From: Betaproteobacteria bacterium | GTDB taxonomy: Bacteria > Pseudomonadota > Gammaproteobacteria > Burkholderiales > SG8-39 | Reading direction: 5' to 3' | Assembly: GCA_016868105.1 (NCBI GenBank) | Contig: VGIA01000009.1 | Coordinates: forward strand, 1-41,385 | Length of the DNA stretch: 41,385 nt | Position numbers and translations under genes: made by a program | Part shown: positions 7,742 through 16,398 of the stretch, one piece after another | How the letters are laid out: each line of letters opens with the position of its first letter | Numbering within the stretch: the first letter of the stretch is position 1 | The notes under the pieces: model-generated | Told to the model about the DNA's origin: nothing | What the model saw: only the letters and a program-made list of their open reading frames with translations | The model's database searches: none

Positions 7742-8973
7742 CGCCGCGGTTCCTTCATCGGCAGCAGCCACAGCAGCACCGCCAGCTGCATGGCGCCGAC
7801 GATGCCGAAGGCCACCGCGTAGCCCTCGGCCGGATAGCGCCCGTCCACGGCGGGCCACAGGCGCAGCAGCGCGCCCACGCCCCACTGCACGCCGAACGAG
7901 GCAAGGAACATGAAGATGTTCGCGGCCGTGATGACGCGCCCGGTGAGCTCGCGCGGGAAGTGCTGCGTCAGGATGGCGTAGGGCAGCGCCGCAGCACAGG
8001 CGCCGAAGCCATAGACCATCAGGACAACGGGCGCGGACTTGTGCATCCCGGCGGCAATGGCGAAGAAGGCGAGCACCGCGAGCGCCATGCCGACCTTGAA
8101 CGCGAGCAGCCGCCGCGCCATGCGGTCGGCCAGGGTACCAAAGATGACAGAGCCAACGCCGTAGGCGATGGAACTGGCGAGCAGCGTATTGGCCACCTGC
8201 TGGCGCGACAGCCCGCCGACGTCGATCAACCAGGGCGCGAGCCACAGGCCCTGCAGCGCCTGGTAGGCGCCGTGCACCACGATGAGCGAGAGCGCCACGC
8301 GCCAGAAGAACACGCTGCTCAGGATGCCACCGATCTCCGAGAACTGGCGCGACCAGGTCTCGCCCGCGCCCGGCAGCGCCCGTTCCGGAACGACGCAGAA
8401 GATGAGCGCGGCGATCGCCGCAGCGCACGCGGCCAGCATGTAGAACACCATGCGCCAGCCCGAGGCGCCGGCAATCGCCTCCACCGGCGCGGTGGCAGCC
8501 ATCGCGCCAAGGGCGCCGATGGCGAGGATCCAGCCGTTGAGCGTCGCCAGGCGCGACAGCGGGAACCAGAGCGTGAAGGCCTTGATCGATCCCATCAGGC
8601 AGCCCGAGACGCCCAGGCCCAGCAGGGCGCGGCCGAGCGCCAGTTCGGTGACGTCGCGCGCGAGGCCGAAGGCGAGGCCGCCGGCGGCGGCGAACAGCAG
8701 CAGCGTCGCCAGCACGCGCCGCGGCCCGAAGCGGTCCAGCAGCACCCCGAGCGGGATCTGGAACGCGGCGAACACCAGGAAATACACGCTGGTGAGGAGT
8801 CCCAGGTCCGAGGGCGAGAGCGAGAAGTCCGCCGCGATGTCGCGCGCGATCACCGCGTTGACGTAGCGCAGCAGGATGGACAGGAAGAAGCCGCTCGCGA
8901 ACGGGATGAAGACGACCGCGATCAGCTTCACCGGCAGCGCAGCGTCGTCCTGGTGGGGATATGCCGGGTTCAC
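7738..8973 (-). CDS. MFS transporter
   Basis: A 411-residue membrane protein with about 12 predicted helices. The conserved MFS loop 2-3 motif appears as GVLLDRFGPRRVLA, and the repeat in the second half as GTLADRMARRLLAFK. Helix 4 has LGRALLGLGVSGCLMGSIKA, typical of the family. It is divergent from the DUF2817/CoA-transferase operon with 31 bp between start codons, so it may import or export a substrate of that operon. The substrate class, for example a nitrate-, sugar- or organic-acid-type molecule, cannot be told from motifs alone. Confidence 0.88.
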   Translation of the reverse strand: MNPAYPHQDDAALPVKLIAVVFIPFASGFFLSILLRYVNAVIARDIAADFSLSPSDLGLLTSVYFLVFAAFQIPLGVLLDRFGPRRVLATLLLFAAAGGLAFGLARDVTELALGRALLGLGVSGCLMGSIKAFTLWFPLSRLATLNGWILAIGALGAMAATAPVEAIAGASGWRMVFYMLAACAAAIAALIFCVVPERALPGAGETWSRQFSEIGGILSSVFFWRVALSLIVVHGAYQALQGLWLAPWLIDVGGLSRQQVANTLLASSIAYGVGSVIFGTLADRMARRLLAFKVGMALAVLAFFAIAAGMHKSAPVVLMVYGFGACAAALPYAILTQHFPRELTGRVITAANIFMFLASFGVQWGVGALLRLWPAVDGRYPAEGYAVAFGIVGAMQLAVLLWLLPMKEPRR

Positions 8974-9004
8974 GCCCGGATTCTAATCGGGTAGGCTTTC
9001 GCGC

Positions 9005-10069
9005 ATGATCCTGGATCATTTCTCCGAAACCTACGCAGACGCGCGCGCGAAGTTCCTCGACGCGGCGCGCGCGGCCGGCGCCGGCGTAACGAGCTATCCG
9101 CACCCGTTGGGCGGCGGGCTGCACCTCGACGTCGCCGTGCAGGGTCCGAAGGACGCGGCGAACCTCCTTGTCATCGGCAGCGGCACCCACGGCATCGAGG
9201 GCTTCTCCGGCTCCGCGGCGCAGACCGCGTGGCTCGCCTCGACGCCGAAACTGCCGGCAGGCACCGCGGTCGCGTTCTTCCATGCCCACAATCCCTGGGG
9301 CTTCCGGCATCGCACCCGCGTCACCGAGGACAACGTCGACCTCAATCGCAACTTCGTCGACTTCGCCGCGCCACCGGCCAATCCGGGCTACGCCGAGATC
9401 CACCCGAACATCACGCCGCAATCCTGGGACGAGGCCAGCATCGCCGCCGCGTTCCGCTGGCTGGACGGCTACCGCGAGCGCGTCGGCGAGAAGGCCTTCT
9501 CCACCGCCTACAACGGCGGCCAGTACAGCCACGCCGACGGCATCTTCTACGGCGGCGCGCGGCGGCAATGGTCGCAGGACGCGTTCCTCGCCGCGGTGCG
9601 CTCGCATGTGGCGCACGCCAAGCGCGCTGCGCTGGTGGACTTCCACACCGGCATCGGGCCCTACCTGGAGCACGTCTACGTCGGCTTCGCGGTTCCGGGC
9701 TCGCCGTTGTGGGAGCGCTGCCGCGCCTGGTGGGGCGAGCGCGCGGTGAACGGGCAGGGCATCACGCACAAGGCGCTGGCCGACTACAAGGGCATCCTGA
9801 CCGACGCGTTCATCGCACAACTGCCGGGCGTGGAGGTGACCACCACGGTGGTGGAGTTCGGCACCCGGCCGCGGGTCGAGATGCAGCGCGCCGGCATGGC
9901 GCAGCGCTGGATGCGGTTCCACGGCGCGAACCATCCGGAGCGCCTGCGGCAGGTGCAGGCGCAGTACGTCGAGGCGTTCTATCCGTCGGACCCGAAGTGG
10001 CGCGCGGCGGTGCTGGAGCAGTCGCGCGAGGTCATCGCGCGGGGGGTGGCCGGGATCAGCGCGACATGA
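9005..10069 (+). CDS. DUF2817 family protein (M14-type zinc carboxypeptidase-like)
   Basis: A 354-residue protein recognisable as DUF2817. Expected metal ligands and catalytic residues are visible: His62 and Glu65 in GTHGIEGFSG, His214 in VDFHTGIGP and the likely catalytic Glu284 in TVVEFGTRP. NVDLNRNFVDF is the substrate-carboxylate-binding N-R segment of carboxypeptidases and aspartoacylases. The fold suggests a zinc-dependent hydrolase of a small amide or peptide in the cytoplasm, as no signal peptide is visible. Its stop overlaps the start of the CoA-transferase gene (ATGA), so the two are translationally coupled and probably serve one catabolic path. Confidence 0.85.
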   Translation: MILDHFSETYADARAKFLDAARAAGAGVTSYPHPLGGGLHLDVAVQGPKDAANLLVIGSGTHGIEGFSGSAAQTAWLASTPKLPAGTAVAFFHAHNPWGFRHRTRVTEDNVDLNRNFVDFAAPPANPGYAEIHPNITPQSWDEASIAAAFRWLDGYRERVGEKAFSTAYNGGQYSHADGIFYGGARRQWSQDAFLAAVRSHVAHAKRAALVDFHTGIGPYLEHVYVGFAVPGSPLWERCRAWWGERAVNGQGITHKALADYKGILTDAFIAQLPGVEVTTTVVEFGTRPRVEMQRAGMAQRWMRFHGANHPERLRQVQAQYVEAFYPSDPKWRAAVLEQSREVIARGVAGISAT

Positions 10070-11247
10070 GCGGGGCGCTGCAGGGCATTCGCGTGCTCGA
10101 CTTCAGCGCCATGATCTCGGGCCCATACTGCGGGCGGCTGCTCGCCGACCTTGGCGCCGAGGTGATCAAGCTGGAGCCGCCGGAGGGTGATTACATGCGC
10201 ACCCGGCCGCCGCTGCGGGACGGCGTCAGCCTCTATTTCGGCGTGCTGAACGCGGGCAAGCGCAGCGTTGCGCTCGACCTGAAGCATCCCGACGGGGTGG
10301 CGCTGGCAAAGGACCTGGCAGCAAAGGCCGACGTCGTGATCGAGAACTTCCGGCCCGGCGTGATGGCACGGCTGGGCCTGGACTACGCTGCGCTGGCCGC
10401 ATTCAATCCGCGCCTGGTGTTCTGCTCCATATCCGGGTACGGGCAGGGCGGCGCCTGCGCCTCGCTCCCCGCGTATGCGCCGATCGTCCAGGCCGCGAGC
10501 GGCTACGACCTCGCCAACCTGTCGCATCAGGACGAACGGCAGCGTCCGCTCAACACCGGGATGTTCCTGGCCGATTACCTGACGGGCGTGCATGCCTTCG
10601 GCGCGGTGTGCGCGGCGCTGGTCAGGCGCGACCGCACCGGCAGGGGCGAGGCGATCGATTGCGCGATGATGGACGCCATGCTGGGCATGCTCGCCTACGA
10701 GGTGGGCGAGGCCCAGGAGCGGCAGCCGAATCCGAGGCCGCTGTACAAGCCCACCCGCGCCAGGGACGGCTTCATCATGCTGGCGCCGGTATCCGAGGCG
10801 AACTTCGCAGCCATGGCGCGCGCCGCCGGCCATCCGGAGTGGGTCGGCGATCCGCGCTTCGCCGGCGCGGCCCGGCTGAAGAACTGGGAGGCCATGCTGG
10901 CCGAAATGGATCGCTGGGCCGCGGGCAAGACCGTGGCCGAATGCCAGGCTGCCATGGACGCGGGCGGCGTGCCTTGCTCACGCTTCGGCACGGTGGCGCA
11001 GTTGATGGCCTCGCCCTATGCCGCGGAGCGCGGGCTGTTTGCCGAGGTTACGGCCGGGGGCACGCGCTTTCTCGCCACCAATCCCCCGTTCCGCATGGAA
11101 GGCGCCGCGACCGGCGCGCGCCTGCCGGCGCTGGGCGAGGACGGCCGCCGGGTGGTCGCGGAGATCCTCGGCCGCCCCGCGCAGGAGGTCGAGCGCCTTA
11201 TCCGGGCGAGGATCCTGCGCGAAGGAACGCCCGCAGCGCCCCGGTGA
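10066..11247 (+). CDS. Family III CoA-transferase (CaiB/BaiF type)
   Basis: A 393-residue protein starting at ATG 10066, overlapping the previous stop. LQGIRVLDFSAMISGPYCGRLLADLGAEVIKLE is the family's opening signature, VIENFRPGVMARLGLDY follows, and the catalytic aspartate that forms the acyl-enzyme anhydride is Asp170 in MFLADYLTG (Asp169 in formyl-CoA transferase). The enzyme swaps CoA between carboxylic acids; the acid here is unknown. Its end overlaps the convergent hydrolase gene by 50 bp. Being paired with a DUF2817 hydrolase suggests activation of the acid released by that enzyme, which is inference. Confidence 0.92.
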   Translation: MSGALQGIRVLDFSAMISGPYCGRLLADLGAEVIKLEPPEGDYMRTRPPLRDGVSLYFGVLNAGKRSVALDLKHPDGVALAKDLAAKADVVIENFRPGVMARLGLDYAALAAFNPRLVFCSISGYGQGGACASLPAYAPIVQAASGYDLANLSHQDERQRPLNTGMFLADYLTGVHAFGAVCAALVRRDRTGRGEAIDCAMMDAMLGMLAYEVGEAQERQPNPRPLYKPTRARDGFIMLAPVSEANFAAMARAAGHPEWVGDPRFAGAARLKNWEAMLAEMDRWAAGKTVAECQAAMDAGGVPCSRFGTVAQLMASPYAAERGLFAEVTAGGTRFLATNPPFRMEGAATGARLPALGEDGRRVVAEILGRPAQEVERLIRARILREGTPAAPR

Positions 11248-11998
11248 AGCCCTCGGGCTGCTCCAGGTTCGCCAGGTGCGCCGCCTGCGGCAGCACCACC
11301 AGTTTCGAGCCCGGCGCGTTGGCGTGGATCTCCTCGGCCATGGCGACCGGCGTGCCGGGATCCTCCTCGCCCACGATCACCAGGATCGGGCAGCGGATCT
11401 CCTTCAGCCGCGCCGTGAGGTTGATCTTCGGCAGTGCGTGGCTGCAGCCGACGTAGCCGGCCACCGGCGTGGCCAGGATCAGCTTGCGGATGCCGTCGAC
11501 GACGCCCGGGTTCTTCTCGCGGTAGGGCGCGGTGAACCAGCGCTCCAGCGTGGGTTGGGCGAGCGGTCCCATGCCCTGGGTCTCCGCGGTCCGAATCCGC
11601 TCTTCCCAGACCCTGGCGGCCTCTGCCGGATAGCGGCAGGTGGTGTCCGCGAGCGCGAGCCTGGTGAACACGCCCGGATACTTCAGGGCGAAGGTCTGGC
11701 CGATCATGCCGCCCATGGACAGGCCGCAGTAGCTCGCCTTGGCGATGCCGAGGTGCTCGAGCAGCGCCTTCAGGTCGTCGGCCAGCATCTCCAGCGTGTA
11801 GGCCGCCTTGGGCGCTTCGGATGCGCCATGGCCGCGGGTGTCGTAGGCGAGGATGCGGTACTCGCCCTTCAGGGCCTCGATCTGCGGGTCCCACATCCGG
11901 GTGCTGCAGGCCAGGGAATGGCTGAGCACCAGCCAGGGCGCGCCTTCCTTGCCGTGGAGCTCGTAGTAGGTCTCGATGCCGTTGGTCCTTGCTTTCAT
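11198..11998 (-). CDS. Alpha/beta hydrolase, 3-oxoadipate enol-lactonase-like
   Basis: A 266-residue hydrolase. The start ATG 11998 is preceded by AGGAGG, and the longer frame in the track runs into the upstream gene. The oxyanion region is LVLSHSLACSTRMWDPQ, the nucleophile elbow is GLSMGGMIGQ, the acid is in VIVGEEDPGTP and the base is His in LPQAAHLANLEQP, all matching PcaD-type lactonases of the beta-ketoadipate pathway. No other pca gene is here, so it may hydrolyse another ester or lactone. It lies 8 bp after the phosphatase-like gene and is probably in the same transcript. Confidence 0.85.
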   Translation of the reverse strand: MKARTNGIETYYELHGKEGAPWLVLSHSLACSTRMWDPQIEALKGEYRILAYDTRGHGASEAPKAAYTLEMLADDLKALLEHLGIAKASYCGLSMGGMIGQTFALKYPGVFTRLALADTTCRYPAEAARVWEERIRTAETQGMGPLAQPTLERWFTAPYREKNPGVVDGIRKLILATPVAGYVGCSHALPKINLTARLKEIRCPILVIVGEEDPGTPVAMAEEIHANAPGSKLVVLPQAAHLANLEQPEGFTGALRAFLRAGSSPG

Positions 11999-12006
11999 CA
12001 CGCCTC

Positions 12007-13158
12007 CTATGCCGTGGCAACGATGAGCGGAACAAGCATTTCCGCCCGCGTCGCGCCACCGTGGTTGCCGATGTGCAGGTGGCGGGGCTCGCCCGTCACC
12101 CAGTCCTTGAGCGTCCAGTCGTCCTTCATCAGGATGGCGACCTCGCCGATGCGCTCGGCGAAGCGTGGATGCGGGGTCCCGGCGCCGAACCAGCCCTCGT
12201 CCTGCAGCTCGCGGCTGGCGCGCACCTCGGCGCGCTCGCCCAGCCAGTCCCGGGCCCGCGCCATGAACTCCCGCGCCGAATGGGCGTGGGCGAAGACGAT
12301 GCGCCGTTCGCCGCACAGCGGATAGCGCAGCATGGCCGCCAGCTCCGAGGCAAGCGTCAGGGAGCGCTCCGCGGGGCTATCCATGAAGCCGTGGTCGGCG
12401 GTGACGACCACCAGCGTGTCGGTGCCCGCGAGCTGCTCCAGCAGCGAGGCGAAGGCGAGGTCCACTTCCGCGTAGTGCCGGCGCACCGGGTCGCTCGCCA
12501 CGCCGTGCTCGTGCGAGAGCTTGTCGAACTGCGGCCAGTACGAGTAGATGAACTTGCGCTCCGGGCCGGATTTCGCCGCGGCGGCGATCTGCGCCATCAG
12601 CTCCTCGAGCCGGTCGTAGGGGCGGCGCTGGGCGCGGCCGCAGTGGTGCAGGTTGTAGATGGAGTCGATGATCGTGCGCTCGGTGACCACCACCGGGCGC
12701 GAGGCGAGGCCGTCGAACAGCGGCGCCTCGCGGAACAGCCGCGCGCTGGGTGCCGGTATCGGCCGCGCTTCGCCGCGACGCCGGTAGGGCAGCGGCGCGC
12801 CGACGCAGCCCGCCTCGCCGAACCAGGTGAACCAGCCGGTCAGACCGTGCTCCACCGGCGAGGCGCCGGTACAGGAGGTGGTGATGGCGGTGGCCGTGGT
12901 CGAGGGGAATACCGCGCTGATGGGATCGCGCCGGCGGCTGTCGAGCGCGCCGCCAGGCCCGTAGGCGCGCACATACTGGTCGCCCAGGCCGTCCACGATC
13001 AGCAGCACGAGGTTGGTCGCGGCCCGCAGTTCGGCCTGGGCCAGGGCGCCAAGCGGCGCGTGGCGCGGCCGGCCGCCCGAGGCCTCGACCAGCGAAGCGA
13101 TCAGGTTGAGGAAGCCGTTGCCGGAATAATCGGGGACGAACCAGGGGCCGTGCATCAC
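12007..13158 (-). CDS. Alkaline phosphatase superfamily protein (nucleotide pyrophosphatase/phosphodiesterase-like)
   Basis: A 383-residue protein. Metal-binding and nucleophile segments are in the order expected for this superfamily: LLIVDGLGDQY (first metal Asp), FPSTTATAITTSCTG (nucleophile Thr), YWPQFDKLSHEHG (Asp and His), VVVTADHGFMDSP (Asp-His) and HLHIGNHGGAT (last His). It hydrolyses phosphate mono- or diesters; the lack of a signal peptide suggests a cytoplasmic location, unlike many nucleotide pyrophosphatases. ATG 13158 and ATG 13155 are both possible starts. The gene is followed 8 bp later by the lactonase-like hydrolase. Phosphonoacetate hydrolase-like activity is another option. 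Confidence 0.85.
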   Translation of the reverse strand: MMHGPWFVPDYSGNGFLNLIASLVEASGGRPRHAPLGALAQAELRAATNLVLLIVDGLGDQYVRAYGPGGALDSRRRDPISAVFPSTTATAITTSCTGASPVEHGLTGWFTWFGEAGCVGAPLPYRRRGEARPIPAPSARLFREAPLFDGLASRPVVVTERTIIDSIYNLHHCGRAQRRPYDRLEELMAQIAAAAKSGPERKFIYSYWPQFDKLSHEHGVASDPVRRHYAEVDLAFASLLEQLAGTDTLVVVTADHGFMDSPAERSLTLASELAAMLRYPLCGERRIVFAHAHSAREFMARARDWLGERAEVRASRELQDEGWFGAGTPHPRFAERIGEVAILMKDDWTLKDWVTGEPRHLHIGNHGGATRAEMLVPLIVATA

Positions 13159-13179
13159 CCCCGATGCTAGCGGAATTCC

Positions 13180-13419
13180 CTAGTGCAGCGAGACCGGGTT
13201 CATCAGCAGGGCGTCGTAGTGCGCGAGGAACTCGTCCACCGACTCGGTGCTCGGTTCCGGTTCCTCGCTGGCGAGGTTGGCCATCCGGGCGCGGAACTTG
13301 ACCTCGACCGCGCCTTCCAGGAACCCGCCGCGGCCGGTGGTCTTGTCCACCAGCTCGATGCCCGCGCTGCCTGGAAACTCGACCACGTAGTAGTTCTCGC
13401 TGCTGTACATGAGGTTCAT
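13180..13419 (-). CDS. DUF3567 family protein
   Basis: A 79-residue protein opening MNLMYSSENYYVVEFPG and ending LMNPVSLH, which I recognise as DUF3567, a small family largely confined to Burkholderiales and relatives. ATG 13419 is preceded by GGAGG, so the longer 197-codon frame in the track is not used. The middle KTTGRGGFLEGAVEVKFRARM is the conserved core. Its function is unknown to me. It is useful mainly as a taxonomic marker. It is divergent from the DUF6806 gene. Confidence 0.88.
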   Translation of the reverse strand: MNLMYSSENYYVVEFPGSAGIELVDKTTGRGGFLEGAVEVKFRARMANLASEEPEPSTESVDEFLAHYDALLMNPVSLH

Positions 13420-13571
13420 GGCGACCTCCGCGTTGTTTGCCATTCCAGGGGCCAGGTGCGCTGCGCCCGCAAGTTCATTCTGGCCCCATTGCCATGAACG
13501 CGCGCCACCGCAGGTCCGTTGACGGTGGCCGGCGGCCGGCTGGCGAAGGGTCCGGGCGGCACCCCGCGTGA

Positions 13572-13577
13572 TAAAAT
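13572..13577 (+). promoter_or_regulatory. Probable -10 box for the DUF6806 gene
   Basis: TAAAAT at 13572-13577, followed by GCGCGC, lies 29 bp before the ATG at 13607 in a 187-bp divergent gap. It fits a sigma70 -10 element. I see no good -35 hexamer at 16-18 bp. Confidence 0.4.
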
Positions 13578-13606
13578 GCGCGCCCATCTCCCCCGGACCA
13601 GCCGCC

Positions 13607-14161
13607 ATGCGCATGGAAGTGCACCTGCACGCCGACATCCCGATCCTCGAAGGGGTGTCCCGCAAGCGGATCGAGGAGGCGCTCGCGCCGCTGCTGGAGT
13701 ACCTGGACGCCGAGGGCCTCGCGGACCTCAAGAGCCTGGAGCAGGACGAGCCGGGCCTGCGCTTCGACGACAAGGAGTTGATGCTGATCCTGTGCTGGAC
13801 CGGCGAGATCGGCCGCAGCTTCCACCCCGCGCTGGACAGCGCGCTGGAGAACCTCGGGCCCTTGTGCTACGAGGCGGTCGAGGTCGAGCTGACCCTGTAC
13901 CTGCAGAACGGCGAGCAGGACTCGCGGCTGCTGTTCGTCGGCCCCACGGCGCAGGCGATCCACGAGGCGCAGCGCCGCTGCATGGTCGAGGACCTCACCG
14001 CCGTGCTCGCGCGCCAGTTCGACAAGGCGCGTGTCGGCGAGCTGGTCGCGCTGGTGAACCGGTTCTTCGACGAGGACTGGAAGAACCGCGCCACGCAACC
14101 GGCCAAACCCGAGCGCGCCTTCGAGACCGCGGCGCGGCCCTCCCGCAAGCACCTGCACTGA
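13607..14161 (+). CDS. DUF6806-like protein
   Basis: A 184-residue acidic protein starting at ATG 13607 (MRMEVHLHADIPILEGVSRK). The pattern of VHLHADIPILEGV, LMLILCWTGEIGRSF and LLFVGPTAQAIHEAQRR with an acidic end matches what I recall of DUF6806 proteins from Burkholderiales. The chemistry and role are unknown. There are no membrane segments or signal peptide. It stands between DUF3567 and metY, with a promoter of its own. Identification is from recalled similarity, so the family name is less certain than the reality of the gene. Confidence 0.75.
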   Translation: MRMEVHLHADIPILEGVSRKRIEEALAPLLEYLDAEGLADLKSLEQDEPGLRFDDKELMLILCWTGEIGRSFHPALDSALENLGPLCYEAVEVELTLYLQNGEQDSRLLFVGPTAQAIHEAQRRCMVEDLTAVLARQFDKARVGELVALVNRFFDEDWKNRATQPAKPERAFETAARPSRKHLH

Positions 14162-14202
14162 GTTTCGAGACCGTGGCCGGTCGGCATTGAACCGGACGTC
14201 CC

Positions 14203-15525
14203 ATGTCCAGCCCTAAATACCCGGGGTTCGACACGCTGGCCCTGCACGCCGGCCATTCGCCCGACCCCGCGACCGGCTCGCGCGCGGTCCCGATCTACCA
14301 GACCACCTCCTACGTCTTCCGCGACAGCGAGCATGCGGCGTCGCTGTTCAACATGGAGCGCGCCGGCCACGTCTATTCGCGCATCTCCAATCCCACGGTG
14401 GCGGTGCTGGAGGAGCGCATGGCCGCGCTGGAGGGCGGCGTGGGCTCGATTGCGACCGCGAGCGGCCAGGCCGCGCTGCACCTGGCGGTGGCGACGCTGA
14501 TGGACGCGGGCTCGCACATCGTCGCCTCGGCGTCGCTCTATGGCGGCTCGCACAACCTGCTGGGCTACACGCTCAAGCGCTTCGGCATCGACACCACGTT
14601 TGTGGTGCCGCGCGACCTGGATGCGTGGCGCCACGCGATTCGTCCCGAGACCCGGCTTCTCTTCGGCGAGACGCTGGGCAACCCGGGGCTGGACGTGCTG
14701 GACATCCCGGCGGTGTCCGCGATCGCGCACCAGGCGGGGCTGCCGCTGCTGGTGGACGCCACCTTCACCACGCCCTGGCTGATGAAGCCCTTCGAGCTGG
14801 GCGCGGACCTGCTGTATCACTCGGCCACCAAGTTCCTCGGCGGCCACGGCATCGCCATCGGCGGCGTGATCGTGGACTCTGGCCGCTTCGACTGGGAGAA
14901 GAGCGGCAAGTTTCCGCAGCTCACCGCGCCCTATTCCGGCTTCCACAACATGGATTTCGAGGAGGAGTCGGGCACGCGGGCTTTCCTCCTGCGTGCGCGG
15001 CGCGAGGGCCTGCGCGACTTCGGCGCCTGCATGGCGCCGATGACCGCGTTCCAGATCCTGCAGGGCATCGAGACCCTGCACCTGCGCATGCCGCGCCATG
15101 TCGAGAGCACGCGCAAGGTGGTCGACTTCCTGGCGGGCCACGCCGCGGTGGGCAAGGTTCTGTATCCCGAGCGGCCCGACCATCCGGACCACGCGCTGGC
15201 GAAGAAGCTGCTTGCGCGCGGCTGCGGCGCGGTGTTCTCCTTCGACATCAGGGGAGGGCCGGGTACAAATCCAAGGCAGGCGGGCCGGAAGTTCATCGAG
15301 TCCCTGCGCGTGTTCTCGCACCTGGCCAACGTCGGGGACGCCAAGTCCCTGGTCATCCACCCGGCGACGACGACCCACTACCGGATGTCCGACGAGGACC
15401 TGGTGCGCGCCGGCATCGGCCCGGGCACGGTGCGCCTGTCCATCGGCCTGGAGGACGCGCAGGACCTGGTGGAGGACCTGGACCGCGGTTTGAAGGTGGC
15501 AATGCGCGCGGCCTCGCCCGGCTGA
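14203..15525 (+). CDS. metY: O-acetylhomoserine sulfhydrylase/aminocarboxypropyltransferase
   Basis: A 440-residue PLP enzyme of the Cys/Met metabolism family. TLALHAGHSPDPATGSRAVP and PIYQTTSYVFRDSEHAA are the usual start; the PLP lysine is Lys210 in YHSATKFLGGHG. The C-terminal SLVIHPATTTHYRM and GTVRLSIGLEDAQDLVEDLD are typical of MetY rather than MetB or MetC. It makes homocysteine from O-acetylhomoserine and sulfide in the cytoplasm and so could feed the core-MetE upstream. I looked for a SAM riboswitch in the 41-bp gap upstream and saw none. The next gene starts within its stop codon (TGATG). Confidence 0.93.
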   Translation: MSSPKYPGFDTLALHAGHSPDPATGSRAVPIYQTTSYVFRDSEHAASLFNMERAGHVYSRISNPTVAVLEERMAALEGGVGSIATASGQAALHLAVATLMDAGSHIVASASLYGGSHNLLGYTLKRFGIDTTFVVPRDLDAWRHAIRPETRLLFGETLGNPGLDVLDIPAVSAIAHQAGLPLLVDATFTTPWLMKPFELGADLLYHSATKFLGGHGIAIGGVIVDSGRFDWEKSGKFPQLTAPYSGFHNMDFEEESGTRAFLLRARREGLRDFGACMAPMTAFQILQGIETLHLRMPRHVESTRKVVDFLAGHAAVGKVLYPERPDHPDHALAKKLLARGCGAVFSFDIRGGPGTNPRQAGRKFIESLRVFSHLANVGDAKSLVIHPATTTHYRMSDEDLVRAGIGPGTVRLSIGLEDAQDLVEDLDRGLKVAMRAASPG

Positions 15526-16325
15526 TGGAAGCGCTCGTCGCCGGAAAGAAGGCCTTCGCCTATACCGCGGCGCATGCCATCGATCCGGCGAGGCCGACGA
15601 TCGTCTTCCTCCACGGCGCGGGGCTGGATCACAGCTGGTGGGGCCTGCAGAGCCGCTACTTCGGCTACCACGGCCGCAACGTGCTCGCCGCGGACCTGCC
15701 CGGGCACGGCCGCTCCGAGGGGCCGCCGCTCGCGGGCATCGAAGCGATGGCCGACTGGGTGATGGCGCTGATGGACGCCGCTGGCGTGGCGAAAGCCGCG
15801 GTGGTCGGGCACTCGATGGGCGCGCTGATTGCGCTGGAGTGCGCGGCGCGCCACCCGGCAAGAGTCACCGGCATCGCCCTCATCGGCGTCGCCTACCCGA
15901 TGAAGGTGTCGGACGCGTTTCTTGAAGCGGCGCAGGCGAACGACCATGCCGCCTACGACATGGAGACCATCTGGGGCCACGCGGCGCAGGTGCCGCTGGC
16001 GGGCAACCCGAGTCCGGGCATGTGGATGTACGGCGACACGCTGGCGCGGCTCGCGCGCCTCGCCTCCGGCGTGCTGCACTGCGACCTCTCCGCCTGCAAC
16101 GCCTACGCCGGCGGGCTTGAGAGCGCGGCCAAGGTGAGGTGCCCGGCGCAGTTCGTGCTGGGCTCGCGCGACGTCATGACGCCCCCGAAGTCGGCGCAGG
16201 CCCTCGCTGCCGCCATCGCGGGGGCGCGCAGCACGCTCATTGCGCCCTCGGGCCATTCGCTCATGTCCGAAGCACCGGATGCGACGCTTGAGGCATTGAT
16301 CGCGTGGGCCAAGCCGCTTTCCTGA
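15525..16325 (+). CDS. Alpha/beta hydrolase
   Basis: A 266-residue hydrolase whose ATG at 15525 overlaps the metY stop (TGATG), so it is translationally coupled. IVFLHGAGLDHSWWGLQ is the oxyanion loop, VVGHSMGALIALE the nucleophile elbow, FVLGSRDVMTPPKSA the acid and APSGHSLMSEAP the base. The layout is that of esterases and C-C or lactone hydrolases. An alpha/beta hydrolase behind a MetY gene might suggest MetX, but the sequence is too short and lacks the MetX signature, so acetyl transfer to homoserine is unlikely. Substrate unknown. Confidence 0.87.
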   Translation: MEALVAGKKAFAYTAAHAIDPARPTIVFLHGAGLDHSWWGLQSRYFGYHGRNVLAADLPGHGRSEGPPLAGIEAMADWVMALMDAAGVAKAAVVGHSMGALIALECAARHPARVTGIALIGVAYPMKVSDAFLEAAQANDHAAYDMETIWGHAAQVPLAGNPSPGMWMYGDTLARLARLASGVLHCDLSACNAYAGGLESAAKVRCPAQFVLGSRDVMTPPKSAQALAAAIAGARSTLIAPSGHSLMSEAPDATLEALIAWAKPLS

Positions 16326-16372
16326 CCGGCGCCACCGGCTTCGTCGGCAGGGCGCTGGCGAACCGCCTTAAG
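16304..16372 (+). pseudogene. N-terminal stump of an NAD-dependent epimerase (extended SDR)
   Basis: From GTG 16304, overlapping the end of the hydrolase gene, the frame reads MGQAAFLTGATGFVGRALAN. The TGATGFVG Rossmann loop is the start of an NAD-dependent epimerase/dehydratase. Homology ends at about 16372 and the frame then runs antisense through the MATE gene. The rest of the roughly 300-residue protein is gone, so this is probably a deletion joint. Confidence 0.6.
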
Positions 16373-16398
16373 TGTGGTGCCGGCGCCCAAGTGAGGTC

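Noticed and set aside
14162-14202. Possible SAM riboswitch upstream of metY
   Set aside because: Only 41 bp are available and no SAM-II-like stem or conserved loop is visible.
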